64,000 nucleotides of DNA, from positions 349,442 through 413,441 of the forward strand of contig NZ_UNRC01000001.1 in NCBI RefSeq assembly GCF_900537065.1, read 5' to 3'. Position 1 is the stretch's first letter; every line of letters begins with the position of its first letter. Origin of the DNA: Sphingorhabdus sp. Alg239-R122. GTDB lineage: Bacteria > Pseudomonadota > Alphaproteobacteria > Sphingomonadales > Sphingomonadaceae. The notes under the pieces were generated by a model. It ran no database searches. It saw only the letters and a program-made list of their open reading frames with translations, and was not told where the DNA came from. Below, piece by piece: positions 57,543 to 64,000 of the stretch. Both the position numbers and the translations under genes were made by a program.

Positions 57543-57571
57543 ATTATGCGCTTTGTAATAAAATTACTCAA
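57543..57571 (-). promoter_or_regulatory. Candidate promoter and operator of the valine operon
   Basis: Minus strand TTGAGT (57566-57571), 17 bases, CATAAT (57543-57548), about 30 bases from the mmsA start. Within the spacer GTAAT-AAA-ATTAC (57555-57567) is a perfect 5-3-5 inverted repeat, placed where a repressor would block RNA polymerase. Confidence 0.45.
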
Positions 57572-57651
57572 GCGTTGTGGCATGATTTAAATTGCAGATA
57601 TACACCGCTGCGTTATGGGAGTGTGACAGTATAAAACAGGCAACCATTTTG

Positions 57652-58572
57652 ACTGACACAACCATATCATCAAGCAGCATTCCGCAGAACCGTCCCCTTC
57701 CCGGAATACTTGTGCGGCTGCTGGCCATCGCAAGCCTCGCCTGCATGTTCGTATGCGTCAAACTGGCGGCGGAACGCGGAACACATATTATCGAGCTGCT
57801 TTTTTACCGCCAGCTATTCGCGCTTGTCGTCTTGCTGCCATTCTTTCTCGCTGGGCCGGGTCTTGCTACACTCAAGACAGATTATCCCAAATTGCATATC
57901 AGCAGGATGATCGTCGGCCTGACAGGCATGGGTTTCAATTTCTGGGCCGTGTCGCTGCTCCCACTAGCCGAAGCCACAACAATCGGTTTTATGGTACCGA
58001 TTTTCGCAACACTGCTATCGGTGGTATTGCTGGCTGAATGGGTAGGTATTCATCGTTGGGCTGCTATCATACTCGGATTTATCGGTGTACTTATCGTCGT
58101 GCAGCCTGGCGATGGGCATATTCCGTTGTTCGGCGCAGCCGTCGCCATAACAGGCGCGCTATTTACCGCATGGGTTAGTGTCCTGATCCGCCAACTTGGG
58201 CGAACCGAAAAACCGGCCACCACTGTTTTCTGGTTCACGGTCTCATCGCTACCCCTGCTTGCCACAGCCATGCTGTATTTCGGGCAGATGCATGATGCCG
58301 GGACATGGGCGTTGATTGCCGGTGCAGGCCTGTTTGGCAGTATCGGGCAATTGACGCTAACGACCTCATTACGGCTGGCTCCAGTTTCCACCATATTATC
58401 GATGGATTATACCAGCCTGATCTGGGCAACCCTGTTCGGCTATCTGATCTGGAACAATTGGCCGGGCCCCAGCACCTGGATCGGCGCACCGATCATTATA
58501 GGCTGCGGCCTGTATATTGCGTGGCGCGAGCATAAGATTAGCATATCAGAACCTATCAATGTCCCTGAATAA
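57652..58572 (+). CDS. DMT (EamA) family transporter
   Basis: 306 aa with ten hydrophobic helices in two EamA repeats (about 20-150 and 165-295). Such proteins export or import small metabolites; the substrate is unknown. There is no suitable ATG; TTG 57652 gives the usual family length, while a TTG at 57592 adds 20 residues. It is divergent from mmsA, but nothing shows a shared role. Confidence 0.83.
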   Translation, partial: TDTTISSSSIPQNRPLPGILVRLLAIASLACMFVCVKLAAERGTHIIELLFYRQLFALVVLLPFFLAGPGLATLKTDYPKLHISRMIVGLTGMGFNFWAVSLLPLAEATTIGFMVPIFATLLSVVLLAEWVGIHRWAAIILGFIGVLIVVQPGDGHIPLFGAAVAITGALFTAWVSVLIRQLGRTEKPATTVFWFTVSSLPLLATAMLYFGQMHDAGTWALIAGAGLFGSIGQLTLTTSLRLAPVSTILSMDYTSLIWATLFGYLIWNNWPGPSTWIGAPIIIGCGLYIAWREHKISISEPINVPE

Positions 58573-58664
58573 ATTACTGTTTAAATTACGAAATAGGTTT
58601 TTTACCTATGTAAAAACTCTGCACATAATTTGCTTTTAGGCAGCATTGCTGCCATCTAACCTAT

Positions 58665-59297
58665 ATGGGAATTATTGAACTATTGGGCGTCGCTGGCAGT
58701 GTCAGTCTTTTATCAGGCTGGCGACTGTACCTCACTATTTTTGCAACGGGTCTGGCTATGTATAGCGGCTGGATCGACTTGCCGGAAAACCTGAAAGTGC
58801 TTGATGCGCTGGGGAATCCATGGGTCATCGGCATTAGTGCGGTCGGTGCAGGCGCTGAATTTTTCGCGGACAAAGTGGCATGGCTCGACAGTGTGTGGGA
58901 CACGCTGCATTCAATTATCCGCCCTGTGGGCGGCGCGTTACTGGCACTTGCGGTGGTCGATGCATCCGATCCTGTGTGGCAGGTTATCACCTTTCTGCTC
59001 GGCGGCGGCGCAGCATTTATGAGCCACGCAACCAAAGCCAGTGCACGTACCGCGGTCAATGTCAGCCCCGAACCGTTTAGCAATGTGGTGGTGTCCACCG
59101 GCGAAGACATTGCCACAGGCGGACTGCTATTCCTCGCGCTCGCCAACCCCGAAATCGCCATTCTGGTGGCACTGGCTCTGGGCGCACTGACGGTTTATCT
59201 GTTCTTCCTCGCCCGGCGCATATGGAAGAAGGTGCGTGGAATATTCCCCGAAGGCCGGTTTGATCCCGAGCCGCCCGAAAATACCGGTCAGAGCTAA
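58665..59297 (+). CDS. DUF4126 family membrane protein
   Basis: 210 aa. Opening GVAGSVSLLSGWRLYLTIFATGLA and the central GGGAAFMSHATKASARTAVNVSPEPFSN match DUF4126, a membrane family of unknown function with about four to five helices. The tail is basic then acidic. Its stop overlaps the acyl-CoA synthetase stop by 4 bases. No ribosome site is obvious at ATG 58665. Confidence 0.85.
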   Translation: MGIIELLGVAGSVSLLSGWRLYLTIFATGLAMYSGWIDLPENLKVLDALGNPWVIGISAVGAGAEFFADKVAWLDSVWDTLHSIIRPVGGALLALAVVDASDPVWQVITFLLGGGAAFMSHATKASARTAVNVSPEPFSNVVVSTGEDIATGGLLFLALANPEIAILVALALGALTVYLFFLARRIWKKVRGIFPEGRFDPEPPENTGQS

Positions 59298-60868
59298 TTT
59301 ACCCCGCGCTCCCTGCCCTCCCAATAGGGCGCACGCAGCTCGCGGCGTAGGATTTTACCGCTGGCATTGCGCGGCATTTCTGCGATCACATCGACTGATT
59401 TGGGTGCTTTGAAAGCCGCTATATGGCTGCGCGCATGGGCGATGATTGCCCCCTCATCGATTGAACGGTCGGGGCGCGGTACGACAACGGCCTTGACGCA
59501 TTCTCCCCATTTTTCGTCCGGAACACCAATAACTGCTACTTCCAGTACGTCCTCATGTCCGAAAATCGCGTTCTCTACTTCGGCGGGATAGACATTCTCA
59601 CCGCCCGTAATAATCATATCTTTCACCCGGTCCTGAATGAAAATATAGCCATCCTCATCCATATAAGCCGCATCGCCGGTTATGAGCCAACCTTCACTGT
59701 CGACCGTTTCAGCTGTCTTGTCCGGCTTGTTCCAATATTCGATCATATTGAGCGGGCTGCGCGTAGCAATTTCACCAACCTGCCCGTGCGTGAGTGTTTC
59801 GCCATTCTCATCCACTATTTTCACTTCAACACCCGGCAAGGGCTGCCCCGCCGAACGCATGCGTGCATTGCCCATAGGATCATGATCTTCTGCCTGCAGC
59901 ATGGAAAACGTGCCCGTCGTTTCAGTCATTCCATAATGCTGGCAAAAACCGCACCCCATAACATCCATCGCCTGGCGCAGCAGCTCAAGCGGCATCGGCG
60001 CCGCGCCATAATGCATATATTTTAGCCGCGAGAAATCCGTGCCTGTCGCCCGTGGATGGGTAATCATCATCTGCACCGCGGTGGGCACAAGGAACATCTG
60101 CGTGACCCCCGCCTCCACGGCATCCAGGGCCGCATCAGGAGTGAATTCAGGCAAAACTCGCGCACCTACGCCCGCGTAAAAGCCATGGGCGAAATAGCCT
60201 GACCCGGCAATATGCGCGATTGGCATGATGACGGCCATTTGGTCACTCGTGTCAATTTTGGCCCAACCCCAACCTTTTTCTTCCAATGGCTCTCGCAGCG
60301 AAAACAGGTTATAATTGCTGAGCAATGCCCCTTTGGGACTGCCGGTTGTGCCCGACGTATAAAGCTGTAGCACACAGTCATTCGGGTTTGCCTCTGTCAC
60401 ATCACCTTGCGGCTGTCCGGCCAGCCATTCGGTCAGGTCAGGGAAAGGGCTGCCCTCACCATCACATAAGATAGTACGCAGTTCCTTGCAGTTTTCCTTT
60501 GCTTGGCTTGCCATATCCGTAAAATCAGGTTCACAGATCAAAATATGCGCGCCGGTATCGTTCAGGATATAGGAGACTTCTGGCACCGATAACCGCCACC
60601 CGACCGGCACGACCACCATACCCGCCCTACTCGCTGCGACAAAAAGCATGGCGTAGGTGATGCTGTTTTTCCCGAGCCATGCCATGCGTGTGCCGCGCGC
60701 AAAACCTGCACCTGTGAGCGCAGCGGCCCATGAAGATGTGGTTTCCGCCAGCTCTTTATAATCAACCTCACGCTGCGCATCGCTCAGCGCCATATGTGAA
60801 CCGCGTTCTTCCACCCAGTAATCGACACAGCTATGCAGGCTGTCACGCTTTATATTCGGCAATATCAC
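59294..60868 (-). CDS. AMP-binding acyl-CoA synthetase
   Basis: 524 aa ANL-superfamily enzyme. The P-loop LYTSGTTGSPKGALLS is near residues 168-182, YGMTETTG follows, and the hinge/C-domain has ITGGENVYPAEVEN and the terminal catalytic lysine in RNASGKILRREL. It activates a carboxylic acid to its acyl-CoA; chain length is not predictable. The start is GTG 60868, or TTG 60862, which has better spacing from GGAG. Single gene. Confidence 0.9.
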   Translation of the reverse strand: MILPNIKRDSLHSCVDYWVEERGSHMALSDAQREVDYKELAETTSSWAAALTGAGFARGTRMAWLGKNSITYAMLFVAASRAGMVVVPVGWRLSVPEVSYILNDTGAHILICEPDFTDMASQAKENCKELRTILCDGEGSPFPDLTEWLAGQPQGDVTEANPNDCVLQLYTSGTTGSPKGALLSNYNLFSLREPLEEKGWGWAKIDTSDQMAVIMPIAHIAGSGYFAHGFYAGVGARVLPEFTPDAALDAVEAGVTQMFLVPTAVQMMITHPRATGTDFSRLKYMHYGAAPMPLELLRQAMDVMGCGFCQHYGMTETTGTFSMLQAEDHDPMGNARMRSAGQPLPGVEVKIVDENGETLTHGQVGEIATRSPLNMIEYWNKPDKTAETVDSEGWLITGDAAYMDEDGYIFIQDRVKDMIITGGENVYPAEVENAIFGHEDVLEVAVIGVPDEKWGECVKAVVVPRPDRSIDEGAIIAHARSHIAAFKAPKSVDVIAEMPRNASGKILRRELRAPYWEGRERGVN

Positions 60869-60987
60869 TCTCCATTTTCCATTAAGCGTAATATAATTTC
60901 GATAGAGGTCAACAAATGCATGAAAAATTATCTATAATGGAGACATAAGAAAATTAATAATCCAGCCTGATCCCGAGGAACATAGCA

Positions 60988-61641
60988 TCACCCCAAAGCC
61001 CGCTTAGTTTTGCGGTATATGAGTGAAAAGTTGTTGGCAGGCATTGTCATCTTTGCTTCTCTTACAAACCCATATCTAGCTGCAAGCCTATCAACATCCG
61101 CAATATCTCGCAGACCCCAGTCAGGATTGCGCACTTTGAGCGACTGGTCGAATGCACGGTTACTTGGCGCTGTTATGATCTCTGACGATATATACGGACC
61201 ATAAAGGAAAAGTGGTGCGCCTTTCTCCAGTATCGCAGCACTGCCACGAAAGAGTGCCTCACTGGCAGGCCATGGCGATATATGCACCATGTTGATGCAT
61301 AAGATTGCGTTGGTTTTTGCAACGGGCCAATCATGCTGCATGACATCGAGCTGCACGGGAGGCAGGATATTGGCCACATTCGCCTCCTCCACCCATGCCG
61401 CAATTGACCGGCACGCCTCGGCAGAAGCATCGCTTGGCTGAAATCGCAAATGTGCAAAGGCACGGGCAAAATGCACGGCGTGCTCCCCCGACCCGCTGGC
61501 TATTTCAAGCACAAGACCGTCATTTGGCAGGACAGTGCGTAACACCGCCGCTATGGCGTCACGGTTACGCAATGTCGCCGGGGCATGTTTCTTTGCCTCC
61601 GGCCCGGCAGACTCGCTATCCCATGCGTATGAATCGGCCAT
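60988..61641 (-). CDS. DUF938 family SAM-dependent methyltransferase-like protein
   Basis: 217 aa. The SAM-binding motif LEIASGSGEHAVHFA, then QPSDASAEACRSI and INMVHISPWPA, match DUF938 proteins; the substrate is unknown. ATG 61641 follows AAAGGA; the frame upstream to 61962 lies opposite the next gene and has no similarity. It is divergent from the isoprenylcysteine-methyltransferase-like gene. The 119 bases between this gene and the synthetase start are AT-rich without a gene. Confidence 0.87.
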   Translation of the reverse strand: MADSYAWDSESAGPEAKKHAPATLRNRDAIAAVLRTVLPNDGLVLEIASGSGEHAVHFARAFAHLRFQPSDASAEACRSIAAWVEEANVANILPPVQLDVMQHDWPVAKTNAILCINMVHISPWPASEALFRGSAAILEKGAPLFLYGPYISSEIITAPSNRAFDQSLKVRNPDWGLRDIADVDRLAARYGFVREAKMTMPANNFSLIYRKTKRALG

Positions 61642-61714
61642 GCTGTCCTTTCCGGGCTGTAATTGCATGCGGCCAACACTACATGGCATGTATAAGGAAA
61701 CAAAGGGGCAGATA

Positions 61715-62194
61715 ATGATCCGCGAAAAGAACCAACTGACAAAGCCTGACGTGCGTTTCCCGCCGCCGCTCATGTTTCTGGGTTTCATCATGCTTGGGAT
61801 TTTGGCGGATAAGTTTCTGGGTCTTCCGGCAGTGGCACAAATTCCCGAATTGCAATGGTTTGGCGGCGCGCTTGGTGCGGCGGGCGTGGCGCTTATCATC
61901 ATTTCACTGGGCCTGTTCCGGGCATCGGGGGAGAACCCCGAACCCTGGACTCCTACCGCCACAATTGTTGCCCGCGGCCCCTATCGCCATACACGCAATC
62001 CGATGTATCTGGCCATGCTGATGATACAGATCGGCACAGCGCTTTGGTTCAGCAGCGCTGGTATATTGTTTTTCGTGCCGATCGCATTTATCGCTGCCGA
62101 CCGTTTCATTATCCGCAAGGAAGAGGCCTATCTGGATAAAACGTTCGGCATCGCATACCGAAATTATTGCCAGCAGGTACGTCGTTGGCTCTAA
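61715..62194 (+). CDS. Isoprenylcysteine carboxyl methyltransferase-like membrane protein
   Basis: 159 aa with three or four hydrophobic helices and the family signature VARGPYRHTRNPMYLAML, then a C-terminal EEAYLDKTFGIAYRNYCQQVRRWL. This places it in the ICMT/PEMT-like methyltransferases that methylate small or lipid substrates in bacteria. ATG 61715 has AAAGGGG upstream; ATG 61688 would add nine residues. It converges on gcvPB with one base between stops. Confidence 0.85.
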   Translation: MIREKNQLTKPDVRFPPPLMFLGFIMLGILADKFLGLPAVAQIPELQWFGGALGAAGVALIIISLGLFRASGENPEPWTPTATIVARGPYRHTRNPMYLAMLMIQIGTALWFSSAGILFFVPIAFIAADRFIIRKEEAYLDKTFGIAYRNYCQQVRRWL

Positions 62195-62195
62195 T

Positions 62196-63755
62196 TCAGG
62201 TCGCTGCTTCGCTATCCTTATAGACAAGCACCGGTTTACGCGCAGCCATGGTTTCATCCAGACGGCGGCGCGGTGCGTGATGCGGTGCCGCTTTCAGGTT
62301 CGCATCGCCAGCCTTGGCAGCAGACACCACATGGCGTAGCGCGCCGACAAACTCGTCAATCGCATCCTTGCTTTCGGTCTCGGTCGGTTCGATCAGCATC
62401 GCGCCATGCACCACCAGCGGGAAATACATAGTCATCGGATGGAAACCCTCATCAATCAGGCCCTTTGCAAGGTCGAGCGTGGAAAAGCCATCAGCAAAAC
62501 CTTTATCGGAGAAAAGTGCCTCATGCATACACGGCCCTGAGGGTGCAAATGGGGCATCGAGCACGTCCTCAAGCGAGCGCAGGATATAATTGGCATTCAG
62601 CACTGCATCTTCGCTCACCTGTTTCAGGCCGTCTGCGCCATGGCTAAGCATGTAGGTAAGCGCGCGGGTAAACATGCCCATCTGGCCATGGAATGCCACC
62701 ATGCGGCCAAAGCTGCTCGCGTGATGTTCCTCGGCATTTTCTTCTTCGACAAGCCGGTATTCTTCGCCCTGTTTTTCCACGAAAGGCAGCGGTGCATAAG
62801 GGGCTAGTGCTTGCGAGAAGACAACCGGCCCACTGCCTGGACCGCCGCCACCATGCGGGGTTGAAAATGTCTTGTGCAGATTGATGTGCATCGCATCAAT
62901 GCCCAGGTCGCCCGGGCGCACTTTACCAACGATCGCGTTAAAATTCGCACCATCGCAATATACAAAACCGCCCGCCGCATGCACTGCATCCGATATTTTC
63001 TTCATATCGCGTTCAAAAAGCCCGCATGTATTGGGGTTGGTAATCATCACGCCCGCCACATCAGGGCCAAGGCGCGCCACCAGCGCATCCAGGTCAACAC
63101 GGCCTTCTTTGGTCGCCGGAATATCTTCGACCTTATAGCCCGCAAAAGCAGCGGTAGCCGGATTGGTACCATGTGCGCTTTCAGGCACCAGGATGACTTC
63201 ACGCGCATCACCGCGCGCTTCGAGAGCAGAGCGGATAGCCAGAACACCGCATAATTCGCCATGCGCGCCCGCTTTGGGTGACATCGCCACTGCAGGCATA
63301 CCGGTCAGTGTCTTGAGCCAGTCTGCCAGTTCATCAATTACCCGGTATGCGCCTTGTACCGTTTGCTGAGGCTGCAGCGGATGGATATCCGCAAAGCCCG
63401 GCAACCGTGCCATTTTCTCGTTTAGTCGCGGGTTATGTTTCATGGTGCATGAACCGAGCGGGAAAAAGCCAAGATCAATCCCATAATTCTGTCGGCTGAG
63501 CCGCGTATAATGGCGTACCGTTTCAGATTCAGACAATCCCGGCAGGCCAATATCAACTGTGCGTTCCAGTCCGCCCAGTTTTGACGGCGCATCAGGCGCA
63601 GCCGGGAGGTCGATACCGGTGCGGTCGATACTACCGCTTTCGAAAATCAGTTTTTCTTCTAATATGAGCGCACGATTGCCGGTAAATGTTTCTTGCGCGG
63701 CATTCATCTCTGCTCCTTCGCTGCGTGTCGGACGGCCCTGACTGTTCATGCTCAT
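62196..63755 (-). CDS. gcvPB: Glycine dehydrogenase (decarboxylating) subunit 2
   Basis: 519 aa, the length of split-type P-protein subunit 2. The PLP lysine is in NLHKTFSTPHGGGGPGSGP, and GSCTMKHNPRLNEKMARLPGF is a family segment. With subunit 1 it decarboxylates glycine in the glycine cleavage system, transferring the aminomethyl group to GcvH. Its start overlaps the gcvPA stop by ATGA. The H and T proteins are expected upstream, beyond the window. Confidence 0.97.
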   Translation of the reverse strand: MSMNSQGRPTRSEGAEMNAAQETFTGNRALILEEKLIFESGSIDRTGIDLPAAPDAPSKLGGLERTVDIGLPGLSESETVRHYTRLSRQNYGIDLGFFPLGSCTMKHNPRLNEKMARLPGFADIHPLQPQQTVQGAYRVIDELADWLKTLTGMPAVAMSPKAGAHGELCGVLAIRSALEARGDAREVILVPESAHGTNPATAAFAGYKVEDIPATKEGRVDLDALVARLGPDVAGVMITNPNTCGLFERDMKKISDAVHAAGGFVYCDGANFNAIVGKVRPGDLGIDAMHINLHKTFSTPHGGGGPGSGPVVFSQALAPYAPLPFVEKQGEEYRLVEEENAEEHHASSFGRMVAFHGQMGMFTRALTYMLSHGADGLKQVSEDAVLNANYILRSLEDVLDAPFAPSGPCMHEALFSDKGFADGFSTLDLAKGLIDEGFHPMTMYFPLVVHGAMLIEPTETESKDAIDEFVGALRHVVSAAKAGDANLKAAPHHAPRRRLDETMAARKPVLVYKDSEAAT

Positions 63756-64000
63756 GACACTATCTCCTTCAGCGCAGAGGCCAAAGCATCAACATCCTCG
63801 TTCGTACAGGTTTCGGTAACCGTCACCAGCATCGCATTGGATAGCCCGCTTTGGTCCGGGTAAAGCCGCCCCAGAGAGACACCACCCAGAATTTTACGTT
63901 CAGCGAGTTCACGTACCGCTTCACGCGCATCCACTGGCAGGATAACTGTAAATTCATTGAAAAAGCTCTCGTTCAAGATGCTCACACCATTAATCCTGTC
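63752..64000 (-). CDS. gcvPA: Glycine dehydrogenase subunit 1, C-terminal part (cut by window end)
   Basis: Only the last 82 codons are in the window; the reading frame stays open to base 64000 with residues DRINGVSILNESFFNEF matching the C-terminal domain of P-protein subunit 1, so the GTG at 63985 is not the start. The rest lies beyond the window. It forms a heterotetramer with GcvPB, which it precedes by ATGA overlap. Confidence 0.93.
   Translation of the reverse strand, partial: DRINGVSILNESFFNEFTVILPVDAREAVRELAERKILGGVSLGRLYPDQSGLSNAMLVTVTETCTNEDVDALASALKEIVS

Noticed and set aside
63752..63985. Complete small gene at the right end
   Set aside because: The frame continues open to the window edge with glycine dehydrogenase subunit 1 sequence, so it is the 3' part of gcvPA.

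Overview
The window reads as an ordinary, gene-dense stretch of an alphaproteobacterial chromosome, most likely Sphingomonadales. The reasons are the atpHAGDC operon without the Fo genes, radA-cvpA, lppC-like/rsmI/yraN/gshB, hrcA-grpE divergent from rph-rdgB-hemW, dnaK-dnaJ with an alphaproteobacterial RpoH-type promoter, Flp/CpaF pilus parts, a DUF1800/DUF1501 pair and a 'vgr-related' HExxH protein of a type I associate with sphingomonads. The order is a judgement from gene content, not a computed placement. Base composition looks moderate (roughly half GC by eye).

Layout. 1-1300: tRNA-Arg(ACG), a Nudix hydrolase and two tandem Flp pilins closed by a strong terminator. 1300-7000 (minus strand): an M48 lipoprotein protease, accA, xerD, a large exported proline-rich protein and a small membrane protein. 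7060-8723: aroK-aroB. 8740-12870 (minus): radA, cvpA, an IscU/SufU-like protein and a Kef-type antiporter. 12952-16255: a large patatin-like protein facing an MBL-fold lipoprotein. 16409-19558: dnaK-dnaJ. 19740-22716: a PCu(A)C copper chaperone, an HExxH protein, a membrane protein and a MATE transporter. 22751-24925: an unknown gene, then grpE and hrcA. 25005-28542: rph, rdgB, hemW, xerC. 28539-33554: gshB, yraN, rsmI, a penicillin-binding-protein activator lipoprotein, a transaldolase-family aldolase and a DUF4197 protein. 33655-39881: priA, an exported serine protease, a VOC protein with a divergent HxlR-type regulator, and DUF1203-ada. 40138-45591: ATP synthase F1 operon with one extra secreted-protein gene between atpD and atpC. 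45631-52042: a polytopic membrane protein, cpaF, the DUF1501/DUF1800 pair and a small membrane protein. 52052-57513 (minus): a valine-catabolic operon (mmsA, acyl-CoA dehydrogenase, 3-hydroxyisobutyryl-CoA hydrolase, enoyl-CoA hydratase, mmsB). 57652-64000: DMT transporter, DUF4126, acyl-CoA synthetase, DUF938 methyltransferase, an isoprenylcysteine-methyltransferase-like protein and the glycine decarboxylase subunits gcvPB and gcvPA (cut by the window end).

How the genes work together. The heat-shock set is split in two units, hrcA-grpE and dnaK-dnaJ, each preceded by a sequence resembling an RpoH promoter. The five minus-strand genes at 52-57.5 kb cover valine breakdown from isobutyryl-CoA to propionyl-CoA. 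Both Xer recombinases for chromosome dimer resolution are present, 23 kb apart. The Flp pilins at the start and CpaF at 47.7 kb belong to the same kind of pilus system but are not adjacent.

No intergenic stretch reaches 300 bases; the largest are before atpH (about 256), before cpaF (about 229) and before dnaK (about 181). I see no CRISPR array, insertion sequence, prophage or rRNA, and no clearly new multi-gene system. The best leads are an unknown secreted-protein gene inside the ATP synthase operon, the copper-chaperone/HExxH/membrane/MATE cluster, the DUF1800/DUF1501 pair, and several regulatory DNA motifs.
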